A stretch of DNA of 64,000 nt from Demetria terragena DSM 11295 (GCF_000376825.1 NZ_AQXW01000004.1:1922001-1986000); one strand, 5' to 3'; positions 20,834 to 30,402 are shown, numbered from the stretch's first letter. Program-made: numbers and translations. The notes: a model not told the origin generated them from the letters alone.

Positions 20834-21473
20834 GTTCAAACCGTCCTCTGTCACGTTCACGATGGTTGGGGGCAGGCAGGTTGTCGGATAACGCACCCGC
20901 CCGTTGCCTGACTGGAAGTCCAGTGCAGGTCCCTGTGACCCTACCTGTCGTCCACCGGGTCATGACAAGGAACCACGGTCTGGAATAGGTGGCCGGTCGT
21001 GGCAGCACAGATGTACGTGGGACGGAAACAACCTTGGATAACTAGTTAGTCGTGGTAGTCGGCACTGTGGAAACTGTGGATAACCTCGGCCCGCAGCGAG
21101 ATACAGGCATTGTCTGCTGTGGACGGGTGGGGGACAGCGGCTGTGGACGACTCGGTCGCCCTGGGGATGAATGTGGTGGTCCACATTGAGCCCACAGGCT
21201 CGTGCACATGCACGCGGCCCGCGTGCACAGGTTGTCCACCGGCTGTCCCCAATGAAAGTGGTGTGACAGAAGTGATGAGGGTGAGCCAGGGTTGGTCGTG
21301 AGACGGTTCCCCACAGTCGTTATCCACACCTGTGGATAACGAAGTGAAGTGGTAGTTAGCGATGGCGTTCCACGTCCAGGTCGCCATCGGGAAGGGCAGG
21401 GGAAAGCCCGGAAACGCCCGCTTATCCCCAGATGGTGAAAGTTATCCACAGAAGGTGTGGACAACCTCCAAGA
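20834..21473. other. oriC: oriC: chromosomal replication origin between dnaA and dnaN
   Basis: No gene lies in this 640-bp stretch between dnaN and dnaA. It contains perfect DnaA boxes (TTATCCACA) at 21320-21328 (+), 21331-21339 (-), 21442-21450 (+) and 21075-21083 (-). Near-consensus boxes lie at 21118-21126 (-), 21142-21150 (-), 21232-21240 (+), 21422-21430 (+) and 21456-21464 (-, TTGTCCACA). Two perfect boxes face each other as a 20-bp palindrome at 21320-21339. Position and box content match actinobacterial origins. A clear AT-rich unwinding stretch is not obvious by eye; the region around 21020-21060 is the least GC-rich. Confidence 0.95.
21320..21339. promoter_or_regulatory. Palindromic pair of perfect DnaA boxes
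   Basis: TTATCCACA and its exact reverse complement TGTGGATAA are separated by CC, making a 20-bp palindrome in oriC. Facing high-affinity boxes of this kind are probably the main DnaA nucleation point of this origin. Confidence 0.85.
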
Positions 21474-22928
21474 TCATGATGCGGCAGACGCGGCGTCGCG
21501 GCGGATCTGACCAGTGAGTTCGGTGATCTGGTCGTAGACAGGCTGCTTGCTGCCCATCAGGCCCTTGATCTTGCGCTCAGCGTGCATCACCGTTGTGTGA
21601 TCGCGGCCGCCGAACTGTTGCCCAATCTTCGGCAAGGACAACTCAGTGAGCTCACGACAGAGGTACATCGCGATCTGCCGGGCGTTGACCAACGTGCGGG
21701 ACCGGGAGGAGCCACAGAGTTCCTCAATACTCACGCCGAAGTAGTCAGCGGTCTTCGACATGATCTGCGTGGTGGTGATCTGCCCGGCACGTGGCGAAGG
21801 CTCGACATCCTTGAGGGCTTTGACGCTGGCGCTGAGGTCGACGGCCTGACCGGCAAGCGAGGCATACGCGGTCACCCGGATGAGTGCGCCTTCGAGTTCG
21901 CGGATGTTGCTCGGGAACTTGGATGCAATGAGCTCGAGTACGTCATCAGGAACCTTCATCTGCTCTGCGCCGGCCTTCTTGCGCAGGATTGCGATTCGCG
22001 TCTCGAGGTCGGGTGGGGTCACGTCAGTTTGGAGGCCCCACAAGAACCGTGAGCGAAGTCGTTCGGCAAAGCCCGACAGGTCCTTGGGACCTTGATCGCT
22101 GGTGAGCACGATCTGCTTGTCGTTGTTGTGCAGGGCATTGAACGTATGGAAGAACTCCTCCTGCGTTCCATCCTTGCCCTGCATGAACTGGATGTCGTCG
22201 ATGAGGAGCAGATCGACATCATCGCGGTAGCGCTTCTGAAAGCTGGCAGCTCGACCATCCTTGACCGAGTTTATGAAGTCGTTGGTGAACTCCTCTGAGT
22301 TCACGTACCGCACCCGCATGTGCGGGTAAAGGTTGCGCACATAGTGGCCAACGGCATGCAAGAGATGAGTCTTACCCAGTCCGCTCCCGCCGTACACGAA
22401 CAGCGGGTTGTAGGACTTCGCCGGGAGCTCGGCCACCGCGAACGCTGCCGCGTGCGCGAAGCGGTTGCCGGCGCCGATGACGAAGGTGTCGAAGGTGTAT
22501 TTGGGGTTGAGCCGAGAATCCCCGGTGTCTGCGGGCAGGGTGGTGACCGGTGGGCGTGGCACCTGATCGGTGGAGTCATCGGTCTCGACGGTCAGCGGCA
22601 GGGTGTGGGCATCCACATCGCCGTCGGCATCGGGAAGCTCATCGAGCTCGTCCGCGGAGTGCCGCAACTGCGGGTCAACTGTGACGGCCAGCCGAATCTC
22701 GAGGCCCAACTGCTCGCCCAAGTGGGTACTCACCGGATCGCGAAGAGCGTGCTCGATGGCGTCTTTCGTGTGATCGAACGGCACCGCGAGAAGCGCGGTG
22801 TGGTCAACCAGACCAACCAGGCGAGTCAGGCGAAGAATCGCTCGGTCGCGAGCGCTGATTCCTGCCTCGTCCAGAGCGAGCATCGTGGAGTGCCATACAT
22901 GTGCGAGGTCTGGCTGCTCATTGCTCAC
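21474..22928 (-). CDS. dnaA: Chromosomal replication initiator DnaA
   Basis: The 484-residue initiator has domain I (about 1-95) and a short acidic linker (about 95-140). The AAA+ domain carries Walker A GGSGLGKTHLLHA and Walker B LLLIDDIQFM, and the C-terminal DNA-binding domain has the signature GGRDHTTVMHAERKI. It binds DnaA boxes and opens oriC. Translation starts at GTG 22928. The linker is shorter than in Streptomyces. DnaA boxes upstream (22994-23015) suggest autoregulation. Confidence 0.98.
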   Translation of the reverse strand: MSNEQPDLAHVWHSTMLALDEAGISARDRAILRLTRLVGLVDHTALLAVPFDHTKDAIEHALRDPVSTHLGEQLGLEIRLAVTVDPQLRHSADELDELPDADGDVDAHTLPLTVETDDSTDQVPRPPVTTLPADTGDSRLNPKYTFDTFVIGAGNRFAHAAAFAVAELPAKSYNPLFVYGGSGLGKTHLLHAVGHYVRNLYPHMRVRYVNSEEFTNDFINSVKDGRAASFQKRYRDDVDLLLIDDIQFMQGKDGTQEEFFHTFNALHNNDKQIVLTSDQGPKDLSGFAERLRSRFLWGLQTDVTPPDLETRIAILRKKAGAEQMKVPDDVLELIASKFPSNIRELEGALIRVTAYASLAGQAVDLSASVKALKDVEPSPRAGQITTTQIMSKTADYFGVSIEELCGSSRSRTLVNARQIAMYLCRELTELSLPKIGQQFGGRDHTTVMHAERKIKGLMGSKQPVYDQITELTGQIRRDAASAAS

Positions 22929-23435
22929 GCGGTCTAGATCCTTGGGTCGAAGCGGAACTGATCAAGTGACGGTGACCGACGGAGGGCACACTGCCGTCCA
23001 CAGACCTTATCCACAGGCTGTGCATGACGGGCGTGGGGAGTGTGAGGACGGTGTGAGTCAAAAGCCGGAAGAGGTCGACGCTAACAAGGTGGTCGGCCCT
23101 GAGGCAACAAGGTGGGAAGGATTCTCGACGCTCGTCGGCGTGTCGGCGCGACATCGTCCGATTTTTGCGCTCGAGTAGACAGGTTTGGTCAGGGACCGAA
23201 GGTGTGGGCGCGAGTTTGACCTTGGCTTCCAGCGACCCGTACTCTGGCGGAGCCGTACGTGTCGCGGCCGCTCTCGCATGCTCATGTGACTGACCGGGGT
23301 CCAACCTGAGGAGTTTTTCTTCAGTGGTGACGCCCTAAGGAAGCCCGTGGGCCTACGACTGCGGCTGCGCTCGATCCACACGGTGTCTCGGCGCTTGACG
23401 CCGACCTGAGCCGACGAACCTTTTCGGAGAATAAC
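22929..23435. promoter_or_regulatory. dnaA-rpmH divergent promoter region with DnaA boxes
   Basis: No gene is seen in this 507-bp spacer. It holds a perfect DnaA box TTATCCACA at 23007-23015 and a weaker one CCGTCCACA at 22994-23002, 66 to 87 bp before the dnaA start, where DnaA could repress its own gene. On the other side is a promoter-like pair for rpmH, with TTGACC at 23216-23221 and TACTCT at 23240-23245 (18-bp spacer), which leaves a leader of about 180 nt. The rest shows nothing recognisable. Confidence 0.65.
23216..23245 (+). promoter_or_regulatory. Candidate sigma-70-type promoter for rpmH-rnpA operon
   Basis: The -35 TTGACC and -10 TACTCT (TANNNT type) are separated by 18 bp and point toward rpmH, whose start is about 190 nt downstream. 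This is a visual match only. Confidence 0.4.
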
Positions 23436-23573
23436 GTGAGTAAGCGCACCTTCCAGCCCAACAACCGCCGCCGTGCGAAGAAGCACGGATTCCGTCTGCG
23501 CATGCGGACTCGCGCGGGCCGCGCAGTGCTGGCCTCGCGCCGGTCCAAGGGCCGCTCAAGCTTGTCGGCCTGA
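23436..23573 (+). CDS. rpmH: 50S ribosomal protein bL34
   Basis: The 45-residue protein [19 protein letters not shown]... ending RSSLSA is the unmistakable bL34, a small, highly basic protein of the large subunit. The GTG at 23436 follows CGGAGA at good spacing. It is the first gene of the rpmH-rnpA-yidD-yidC-jag-rsmG-parA-parB block, transcribed away from dnaA. Confidence 0.98.
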   Translation: MSKRTFQPNNRRRAKKHGFRLRMRTRAGRAVLASRRSKGRSSLSA

Positions 23574-23608
23574 GGTCCGACCGGCACCGCCGGTCGGCGT
23601 CGCCTGTT

Positions 23609-24010
23609 GTGCTACCCGTCGCGCACCGATTGCGCCGCCCGGACCAGTTCCGCACGGTGCTCAGAGGTCGTGACGGAAATCAGCGACTGTCCGGTGGTCG
23701 TGCCGGTGGTGATCTCATGACGGTGCATGCCGTGCGCCACCCATCGGCATCCCCTGAGCCCTCCCCGCCGCGGGTGGGCTTTGTCGTGTCCAAGGGCGTC
23801 GGAAATTCGGTGGTGCGTCACCGCACTCAGCGTCGGTTGCGTCATCTGATGCTCCGTCGACTGCCGGAACTCGCGGATCGAACCGACATTGTGCTGCGTG
23901 CTCACCCGTCGGCTGCGAACGCGAGTTCGGCCGACCTCGACCACGAACTCGATCGTCTCCTGACTCGCGTCTTAGACCGCATGGCTCGGGGCGGTGGCCC
24001 GCATGCGTAG
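23609..24010 (+). CDS. rnpA: Ribonuclease P protein component
   Basis: The 133-residue basic protein begins [20 protein letters not shown] and contains [27 protein letters not shown], the RNase P protein signature (the RNR-box Asn is His here, seen also in other actinobacteria). It binds the catalytic RNA and the 5' leader of pre-tRNA. Residues 25-50 form a loop slightly longer than usual. It starts at GTG 23609, 35 nt after rpmH, and its end overlaps yidD. Confidence 0.95.
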   Translation: MLPVAHRLRRPDQFRTVLRGRDGNQRLSGGRAGGDLMTVHAVRHPSASPEPSPPRVGFVVSKGVGNSVVRHRTQRRLRHLMLRRLPELADRTDIVLRAHPSAANASSADLDHELDRLLTRVLDRMARGGGPHA

Positions 24011-24359
24011 CGCCAAGGCTGAGCGATCAACAGAGCAGGACGACGTGGTCGGACTATCGCGCCTGCTGATTACTCCGCTGGTGGTGATCGTGCGGTTCTA
24101 TCAGAAGTGGATCTCTCCGATGACGCCGCCAACGTGTCGTTTCACGCCAAGTTGCTCCGCCTACGCGCTGACAGCCTTGCGCCGTCATGGTCTTCTTCGG
24201 GGAACGTGGCTCGCGATCCGCAGAGTTCTGCGCTGTCATCCCTGGAACCCTGGTGGCGTTGACCACGTTCCACCACGTACGGGGCATCGTTCATCGACCC
24301 CAACCACGTCCCCTGGCTCGACGATCGAGTCTGCTCAGCCTGTCTTGAGGAACACATAA
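24003..24359 (+). CDS. yidD: Membrane protein insertion efficiency factor YidD
   Basis: The 118-residue protein has the YidD core [23 protein letters not shown] and [14 protein letters not shown] with its three conserved cysteines. The N-terminal hydrophobic/amphipathic helix associates with the membrane. It assists YidC-dependent insertion. The ATG 24003 overlaps the rnpA end by 8 nt; GTG 23994 is an alternative start. Its stop is immediately followed by the yidC ATG. The C-terminal 25 residues (Ser/Thr/Pro-rich) extend beyond the short family core. Confidence 0.92.
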   Translation: MRSAKAERSTEQDDVVGLSRLLITPLVVIVRFYQKWISPMTPPTCRFTPSCSAYALTALRRHGLLRGTWLAIRRVLRCHPWNPGGVDHVPPRTGHRSSTPTTSPGSTIESAQPVLRNT

Positions 24360-25364
24360 ATGGGCTTTATCGACACCGTGCTTTTCCCGCTCGAATGGTT
24401 TGTTGCGGTCGTGATGGTCGGCTTCCACAGCCTAGTGACCGCGCTCGGGATGCCGACTGATTCGGGTTGGTCCTGGGCGCTCGCGATCGTTGGTCTGGTC
24501 GTGGTGCTGCGCGTTCTGTTGATCCCGCTGTTTGTGAAGCAGATCAAGAGTTCCCGGCGGATGCAGCTGATCCAGCCGGAGATGCAGAAGATCCAGAAGA
24601 AGTACAAGGGCAAGAAGGATGCCGAGTCTCGTCAGAAGATGACTGAGGAGACGATGGAGCTCTACAAGCGGACGGGCACCAACCCGATGGGATCGTGCCT
24701 GCCGATCCTCTTGCAGGCTCCGTTCTTCTTCGCCCTGTTCCGGGTGCTCAACACCCTGCCCGCCATGGCCAGTGGTAGCCGAGAAGGCATTGGCCCCCTC
24801 ACCCAGGAACTCGCCGCGTCGGCGGAGAATTCGACGCTGTTTGGGGCCCAACTGTCGAGCACCTTCATGAACAGTGAAGGAGCCGCGACCAAGATCGTCA
24901 CGATGGTTCTCATCATCTTGATGTCGCTGTCGATGTTCCTGACGCAGCGCCAGTTGATGACCAAGAACATGCCCGCCGCGGCGCTCGACAACCCGATGGC
25001 GAAGCAGCAGAAGATCATCATGTATGTGATGCCGCTGGTCTTCTTCATCACCGGCCCGAACTTCCCAATCGGTGTGCTGATCTACTGGTTGGTCACCAAT
25101 GTGTGGTCCATGGGCCAGCAGTTCTACGTCATTCGCCGGATGCCGGCTCCCGGTTCGGCAGCGGAGAAGGCGTTGGAAGAGCGGAACCGCGCCAAGGGCA
25201 AGATCACCAAGAAGGAATCCATCCCCGGTTTGACGGATGAGGCCGACGCGGAGCCGGTCGCGGCACCGGGTAGAGCCACGGCGACAGGCGTCACTGCGGG
25301 TAAAACCTCGGGACAACGCGTCCAGCCCAAGCGCAACAACAATAAGAAGAAACGAAAGCGCTAG
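24360..25364 (+). CDS. yidC: Membrane protein insertase YidC
   Basis: The 334-residue Oxa1-type insertase starts MGFIDTVLFPLEWF. It has five hydrophobic segments, the cytoplasmic hairpin rich in Lys/Gln (KKYKGKKDAESRQKMTEETMELYKRTG...) and the conserved NPMGSCLPILLQAPFFFALF segment. It lacks the large periplasmic domain of Gram-negative YidC, as expected. The C-terminus is a basic tail ending NNKKKRKR that probably contacts the ribosome. It begins directly after the yidD stop. Confidence 0.97.
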   Translation: MGFIDTVLFPLEWFVAVVMVGFHSLVTALGMPTDSGWSWALAIVGLVVVLRVLLIPLFVKQIKSSRRMQLIQPEMQKIQKKYKGKKDAESRQKMTEETMELYKRTGTNPMGSCLPILLQAPFFFALFRVLNTLPAMASGSREGIGPLTQELAASAENSTLFGAQLSSTFMNSEGAATKIVTMVLIILMSLSMFLTQRQLMTKNMPAAALDNPMAKQQKIIMYVMPLVFFITGPNFPIGVLIYWLVTNVWSMGQQFYVIRRMPAPGSAAEKALEERNRAKGKITKKESIPGLTDEADAEPVAAPGRATATGVTAGKTSGQRVQPKRNNNKKKRKR

Positions 25365-25423
25365 ATCCACGATCTTTGCCGATGTCGGTGCCTCGAGCCC
25401 GACTGACTTTCCCTGGAGAGAAC

Positions 25424-25984
25424 ATGACTGACCAGATGGAATTGGACCAGGCGCAGCCCGATGATGCGTCCACCCCGGAAAACGTCACGCCGGGAGAAGA
25501 CGGGCCCGCAGCGGGCTCGAACTCCTTGGAACACGAGGGCGAGATCGCGGCGGACTTCCTTGAAACCCTGCTCGACATCACGGACCTCGACGGGGACCTT
25601 GACGTCGATATCGACGGAGATCGTGCGGCGGTAGCCATCGTCGATAGCGAGGATGGCCGGGTTCCGCGCCGTCTCGTCGGAAGCAATGGTGAGGTCCTGG
25701 AAGCACTACAGGAACTGACGCGCCTTGCTGTGCACGCAGAGACGGGCGAGCGCTCGCGCCTGATGTTGGACGTCGCCGGCTATCGGGCACAACTCCGTAC
25801 TCAGTTGGTCGAACAGGCTGAGGAGACCGTTGCCGAGGTCAAGAAATCGGGGCAGCCGATTCCCATGGATCCGATGTCGGCCTTTGAACGCAAGGTCGTC
25901 CACGACGCCGTTCTCGCGGCCGGATTGAAATCCGAGTCTGAGGGTTCCGACCCGAACCGCCACGTCGTCGTCCTGCCGCACTGA
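25424..25984 (+). CDS. jag: Jag family R3H single-strand nucleic acid-binding protein
   Basis: The 186-residue protein has an acidic, disordered N-terminus (1-55), a KH-like middle (ETLLDITDLDGDLDVDIDG...LVGSNGEVLEALQELTRLAV) and an R3H motif near MDPMSAFERKVVHDAV. Jag proteins bind RNA and in other Gram-positives affect cell elongation. The ATG 25424 follows CTGGAGAG, favouring it over the earlier ATG at 25376. It lies 59 nt downstream of yidC, the usual order. Confidence 0.93.
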   Translation: MTDQMELDQAQPDDASTPENVTPGEDGPAAGSNSLEHEGEIAADFLETLLDITDLDGDLDVDIDGDRAAVAIVDSEDGRVPRRLVGSNGEVLEALQELTRLAVHAETGERSRLMLDVAGYRAQLRTQLVEQAEETVAEVKKSGQPIPMDPMSAFERKVVHDAVLAAGLKSESEGSDPNRHVVVLPH

Positions 25985-25990
25985 GACCAC

Positions 25991-26004
25991 GTTTCACGTG
26001 GAAC
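25991..26004. promoter_or_regulatory. Candidate parS site before rsmG
   Basis: GTTTCACGTGGAAC is a parS-type palindrome with one mismatch from GTTTCACGTGAAAC. It sits in the jag-rsmG spacer, about 4.5 kb from oriC, beside parA and parB. Confidence 0.8.
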
Positions 26005-26018
26005 ACGTCGACCGATCC

Positions 26019-26753
26019 ATGGATGAGCCGTGTCCTGACCGCGTGACGGAGCTGTTTGGGGATCGATCGGATCTCGCGTACTCGTACGCGCGGCACCTCG
26101 CCACGACGGGTGTCGACCATGGTCTTCTCGGACCACGCGAGATACCGCGGATGTGGGACCGCCACCTCTTGAATTGTGCGGTCATGGCACCGGCACTGCC
26201 TCAGGGCGCCACCGTGGCTGATATTGGTTCCGGCGCTGGCTTGCCGGGTCTGGTCTTGGCGATTGCCAGACCGGACATCGCGATGACGCTGGTGGAACCA
26301 CTGCAACGACGAACGCGATGGCTCACGGACGTCGTGGCCGACTTGGGTTTGGAGGTCGAGGTTCGTCAGGCGAAAGCCGAAACGCTGTGGGACGTGCTAA
26401 GTGTCGACGTCGTCACCGCACGGGCTGTAGCATCCCTCGGCGAGCTCGCGAGAATGTCTCTTCCACTGCTGTCGGTGGGAGGGTTGATGATTGCGATGAA
26501 GGGTGATCGAGCGAGCGATGAGGTGGCTGCGGATCGCGAGACCCTGACCTCGCTCGGCGTGTCGAGTATCGACGTGACAACGTGGGGCCACGGAGTCACG
26601 AGCGAGCCAACCACAACAGTCATGATGACCTTAGGAAGCGAAGCGCCTCGGTGGCGCAACCCGGTCGGCGATGGTCCGGCTCGTACGGCCGCGCGGAAGA
26701 AAGAACGCCGTAAGACGAGGTCCGCACAGCGACGGCAGACGGATCAAGGGTGA
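26019..26753 (+). CDS. rsmG: 16S rRNA (guanine527-N7)-methyltransferase RsmG
   Basis: The 244-residue Rossmann methyltransferase has the SAM-binding motif VADIGSGAGLPGLVLAI and the preceding PREIPRMWDRHLLNCAV block of RsmG/GidB. It methylates G527 of 16S rRNA, a streptomycin-relevant site. The ATG 26019 gives the typical start MDEPCPDRVTELFGDR; a GTG at 25998 lies inside the parS site and is less likely. The C-terminal 30 residues are very basic. parA follows after 7 nt. Confidence 0.94.
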   Translation: MDEPCPDRVTELFGDRSDLAYSYARHLATTGVDHGLLGPREIPRMWDRHLLNCAVMAPALPQGATVADIGSGAGLPGLVLAIARPDIAMTLVEPLQRRTRWLTDVVADLGLEVEVRQAKAETLWDVLSVDVVTARAVASLGELARMSLPLLSVGGLMIAMKGDRASDEVAADRETLTSLGVSSIDVTTWGHGVTSEPTTTVMMTLGSEAPRWRNPVGDGPARTAARKKERRKTRSAQRRQTDQG

Positions 26754-26760
26754 GACGGGA

Positions 26761-27759
26761 ATGAACATGGTGAGTGCCACCCCTGTGGGTTGGCCGGGTC
26801 GTGCCTTGACTGAGGCGATGGCCATCAAATCTGGCACGCCAATCGGTTGGCAAAGTGTGAACGCGCCGACCTCCGCGTTTCACGTTCCACGTGAAACCGA
26901 CGAGACCTCACCCGTAGAGGCCTTACCTGTAGCGGCACCCACGGTCGCGTCGACGAACGCGCGTCTCCCGCAGCCAACCCAGCCCAGGGTTTTGACGGTT
27001 GCCAATCAGAAGGGCGGCGTCGGAAAGACCACAACAACGGTCAACGTGGCGGCATCGCTGGCATTGGCCGGATTGCGGGTCTTGGTGATTGACACCGACC
27101 CGCAGGGCAATGCGAGTACGGCTCTGGGTATTGATCACCACAGTGAGGTGCCCTCAATCTATGACGTGCTCGTCAGCGATCTTCCGCTTGCTGAAGTCGT
27201 TCAAGAATGTCCCGACATTTCGGGGCTATTCTGCGCACCAGCCACGATTGACCTGGCCGGTGCCGAGATTGAACTGGTCTCATTGGTGGCTCGCGAGCAG
27301 CGTCTTGCTCGCGCCCTGCGCCAGGTCCTCGATGGCGAATCACGGGCCTACGACTATGTCTTCATTGATTGTCCGCCCAGCCTCGGACTGCTGACAGTGA
27401 ATGCCTTTGTGGCAGCCCAAGAGGTCCTCATCCCGATCCAGTGCGAGTACTACGCACTTGAGGGGCTGAGCCAGCTACTCAAAAATGTCGAGATGATCCG
27501 GACCCACCTCAACCCAGACCTGCGGGTTTCGACCATTCTGATGACGATGTACGACGGCCGGACGAAACTGTCGGCGCAGGTGGCGGACGAGGTGCGTACT
27601 CACTTCCCCGAACTTGTCTTGCAGTCGACCGTTCCACGCAGTGTCCGGATCTCCGAGGCGCCCAGTCATGGGCTGACCGTCATGAGCTATGACCCCAGCA
27701 GTACGGGTGCGTTGTCCTACGCCAACGCGGCTCGAGAGTTGACCGAACGCCAGTCATGA
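26761..27759 (+). CDS. parA: Chromosome partitioning ATPase ParA (Soj)
   Basis: The 332-residue protein has the deviant Walker A NQKGGVGKTTTTVN, the switch FIDCPPSLGLLT and the DTDPQGNAST motif of ParA/Soj ATPases. It forms an ATP-dependent gradient on the nucleoid that moves ParB-bound origins. An approximately 75-residue N-terminal extension before the ATPase core is common in actinobacteria. The ATG 26761 follows GACGGGA. A parS sequence at 26884-26897 lies inside the gene and encodes part of the extension. Confidence 0.96.
   Translation: MNMVSATPVGWPGRALTEAMAIKSGTPIGWQSVNAPTSAFHVPRETDETSPVEALPVAAPTVASTNARLPQPTQPRVLTVANQKGGVGKTTTTVNVAASLALAGLRVLVIDTDPQGNASTALGIDHHSEVPSIYDVLVSDLPLAEVVQECPDISGLFCAPATIDLAGAEIELVSLVAREQRLARALRQVLDGESRAYDYVFIDCPPSLGLLTVNAFVAAQEVLIPIQCEYYALEGLSQLLKNVEMIRTHLNPDLRVSTILMTMYDGRTKLSAQVADEVRTHFPELVLQSTVPRSVRISEAPSHGLTVMSYDPSSTGALSYANAARELTERQS
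26884..26897. promoter_or_regulatory. Candidate parS site inside parA
   Basis: GTTCCACGTGAAAC is a parS-type palindrome with one mismatch. An extra half-site GTTTCAC lies directly before it (26877-26883). It lies within parA codons. Confidence 0.75.
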
Positions 27760-27845
27760 CCGACTGCGGATGAGCCATCCGGCCCGACTAGGCTCACTCC
27801 GACGGTGGTACGGGGCGACGTGACGGCATAACGAAGGATAAGAAC

Positions 27846-28847
27846 GTGGCAGATAAGCGACGAGGACTCGGCAAGGGCCTTGGTGCACTGATCCCCAATG
27901 GACCGACCGGCGTTCCCGGGGCGGCTCGTCCCAGCGACGTCTTTTTCGCCGAACGTCCTGGTGAAGTCGCCGTGGACGAGCTGCAAGGTTTCACGGGAAA
28001 CAATGAACCGAGTGCGCTTGAACCGGTTCCGGGCGCCACCTTCGCCGAGCTGCCAGTAGGTTCGATTCGACCCAACCCTCGACAGCCACGGCAGGTGTTC
28101 GACGAGGACGACCTGGCGGAACTCGTTCACAGCGTCCGAGAGATCGGCATTCTCCAGCCAATTGTGGTGCGCCCGGTGGAAGCCGAAGACGCCGAGTACG
28201 AATTGGTCATGGGTGAGCGACGCTGGCGCGCTACTCAAGAGGCGGGTCTCGCGACCGTTCCCGCCATTGTTCGGAGCACTGCGGATGAGGACCTCCTACG
28301 CGACGCGCTGCTGGAAAACCTGCACCGCGCACAACTGAACCCGCTGGAAGAGGCGGCGGCCTATGGGCAACTCCTCGAAGACTTTGGCTGTACCCACGAC
28401 GTCCTCGCGGATCGCATCGGCCGGTCGCGCCCACAGGTGTCGAACACGCTGCGCTTGTTGAAGTTGCCTCCGCTGGTGCAACGACGAGTCGCCGCTGGTG
28501 TGTTGAGCGCCGGTCACGCTCGCGCACTCCTTGGCCTGGGTGATGCCGCGGCGATGGAGCGCTTGGCACAACGGATCGTGGCTGAGGGTCTGTCCGTGCG
28601 GTCGGTGGAAGAGATCGTGGCACTCGGCGGAGACGATGATTCGCCGCTACCCCAGCGCCGCCAACGCGCGCGCGCTGATCATCCTGAACTCGACGATCTC
28701 GCCTCGACACTGTCTGATCGTCTCGACACTCGCGTCGCCGTGAGTATGGGAAAGAACAAGGGCAAGATCACCGTGGAGTTTGCCTCACATGATGATTTGC
28801 AGCGGGTGCTCGACTTGCTTGGTCTACCCACCCAAGCGCATCAGTAA
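27846..28847 (+). CDS. parB: Chromosome partitioning protein ParB (Spo0J)
   Basis: The 333-residue ParB begins with [17 protein letters not shown], a ParA-contacting N-terminus. The CTPase/ParB box (GERRWRA and [16 protein letters not shown]) follows, then a helix-turn-helix ([21 protein letters not shown]) and a C-terminal dimerisation domain. It loads at parS and spreads as a CTP-dependent clamp. The GTG at 27846 follows AAGGATAAG. It sits 86 nt after parA and ends the plus-strand block at a strong terminator. Confidence 0.97.
   Translation: MADKRRGLGKGLGALIPNGPTGVPGAARPSDVFFAERPGEVAVDELQGFTGNNEPSALEPVPGATFAELPVGSIRPNPRQPRQVFDEDDLAELVHSVREIGILQPIVVRPVEAEDAEYELVMGERRWRATQEAGLATVPAIVRSTADEDLLRDALLENLHRAQLNPLEEAAAYGQLLEDFGCTHDVLADRIGRSRPQVSNTLRLLKLPPLVQRRVAAGVLSAGHARALLGLGDAAAMERLAQRIVAEGLSVRSVEEIVALGGDDDSPLPQRRQRARADHPELDDLASTLSDRLDTRVAVSMGKNKGKITVEFASHDDLQRVLDLLGLPTQAHQ
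27988..28001. promoter_or_regulatory. Candidate parS-like site inside parB
   Basis: GTTTCACGGGAAAC differs from GTTTCACGTGAAAC at one central position. It lies in the 5' part of parB. The mismatch is in the critical centre, so binding is less certain than for the other sites. Confidence 0.45.
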
Positions 28848-28904
28848 ATGACTAGACCATCGCGAAACCTGTTGGGGATAAACAGGATTCGATGATCTAA
28901 GAAG

Positions 28905-28937
28905 AAAGTCCCCGGTCGATGTGCGACCGGGGACTTT
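28905..28937. terminator. Bidirectional terminator between parB and trxA
   Basis: A perfect 14-bp stem (AAAGTCCCCGGTCG with CGACCGGGGACTTT) with a 5-nt loop is flanked by A-run and T-run. It can end both parB (+) and trxA (-) transcription. Confidence 0.9.
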
Positions 28938-28954
28938 TGTGGTGTGGAGGACCG

Positions 28955-29281
28955 TTAGCCGATGAAGTCGGACAGTTCCTTCACCAGTCGTGGCTTAGGG
29001 TAGGCGCCGACGATGCTCTTGACGACCTCGCCATTGACGTAGACGTTCATTGCCGGGATGCCAGTGATGCCGTACTTCTGCGACGTGGCCGGGTTTTCGT
29101 CAGTGTTGAGCTTGACGATCTCGAGCTGTTCGCCGTGCTCGGCGGCAATCTCCTCAAGGATGGGTGCCACCTGACGGCACGGGCCGCACCATTCTGCCCA
29201 GAAATCGACGAGTACGGGCTTGCCGCTCTTGAGGACATCCTCGTCAAAGCTGGCGTCGGTGACATTCTTCAGGTCGCTCAT
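28955..29281 (-). CDS. trxA: Thioredoxin
   Basis: The 108-residue protein has the active-site WCGPC in VDFWAEWCGPCRQVAPIL and the cis-Pro TGIPAMNVY of cytosolic thioredoxins. It is reduced by the adjacent thioredoxin reductase. An AAAGGGTTCCC ribosome binding site precedes the ATG. It follows trxB at 42 nt, matching the trxB2-trxC pair of mycobacteria near parB. Confidence 0.97.
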   Translation of the reverse strand: MSDLKNVTDASFDEDVLKSGKPVLVDFWAEWCGPCRQVAPILEEIAAEHGEQLEIVKLNTDENPATSQKYGITGIPAMNVYVNGEVVKSIVGAYPKPRLVKELSDFIG

Positions 29282-29323
29282 GGGAACCCTTTCAGGTGAG
29301 TGGGAGCTTGCAGGGGTAGGAGG

Positions 29324-30292
29324 TTAGGCGGAGGCGCCGACAGGAGCGGCGGCTTCAACCTGGTGGTGGGCGAGCCATCGCTCGGCGTCCAGACTTGCGG
29401 AACATCCGGTGCCGGCAGCGGTGATGGCTTGGCGGTAGGTGTGATCGACTAGGTCACCGCAGGCAAAGACTCCGGGCTGCGAGGTATTGGTTGAGCGTCC
29501 CTCGACCAGAACATAACCCTCCTCGTCGAGGTCGACCTGTCCCGTGACGAGCTCACTGCGGGGTACGTGCCCGATCGCGATGAACAGGCCGGAGACCGCC
29601 ACGTCGCGGGTTTCGCCAGTTTCGGTGTCGCTGAGTGTGATTCCGGTGAGTTTGGCGTCACCGTGGATCGCGCTGACCTGGCTGTTCCACGCGAAGATGA
29701 TTTTCTCGTTGGCAAGGGCCCGATCGGCCATGATCTTGGATGCGCGGAGCTCGTCGCGGCGATGGATGACGGTGACCGAGCGGGCAAAGCGGGTCAGGAA
29801 CATCGCTTCCTCGAGGGCGGAGTCACCGCCGCCGACGACCGCGATGTCCTGATTCCGGAAAAATGCCCCGTCACAGGTGGCGCACCAGGAAACTCCGTGG
29901 CCTGACAGTTCCTGCTCGCGGGGGAGACCAAGCTCTTTGTAGGCCGATCCCATGGCCAGGATGACCGACCTGGCGTGGTGTGTCTCGCCCGATCCGGTCA
30001 CAACGGTTTTGATGGGCCCCGACAGATCGACAGACTCGATGTCGTCCCGAACCAACTCGGCACCGAATCGCTCGGCCTGGCCGCGCATCTGTTCCATCAG
30101 CGCCGGTCCCATGATGCCGTCTTGGTATCCCGGGTAGTTCTCGACATCGGTGGTGTTCATGAGCGCACCACCCGCGGTCACCGAGCCTTCAAAAATCAGC
30201 GGCTCCAGGCTGGCGCGTGCCGCATAGATCGCAGCGGTATAGCCGGCTGGTCCGGAGCCAATGATGATCAGGTTGCGCACCGGAGCAGTCAC
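29324..30292 (-). CDS. trxB: Thioredoxin reductase
   Basis: The 322-residue flavoprotein has FAD-binding [15 protein letters not shown], the redox-active CATCDG and the NADPH-binding [12 protein letters not shown], ending with the FAD-contact [23 protein letters not shown]. It transfers electrons from NADPH to thioredoxin. It is the first gene of trxB-trxA. A GGAAGGAAC stretch lies just before the ATG. Confidence 0.97.
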   Translation of the reverse strand: MTAPVRNLIIIGSGPAGYTAAIYAARASLEPLIFEGSVTAGGALMNTTDVENYPGYQDGIMGPALMEQMRGQAERFGAELVRDDIESVDLSGPIKTVVTGSGETHHARSVILAMGSAYKELGLPREQELSGHGVSWCATCDGAFFRNQDIAVVGGGDSALEEAMFLTRFARSVTVIHRRDELRASKIMADRALANEKIIFAWNSQVSAIHGDAKLTGITLSDTETGETRDVAVSGLFIAIGHVPRSELVTGQVDLDEEGYVLVEGRSTNTSQPGVFACGDLVDHTYRQAITAAGTGCSASLDAERWLAHHQVEAAAPVGASA

Positions 30293-30402
30293 GGTGTTCC
30301 TTCCAGGATGATGATCGGGGCGGTGATGGCCGGGTTTCGGTCATCACCTGACTCAACGCATCCTAGGCTCCGGAGATTCCGCCACTGACGGGTGCCCGGC
30401 GA

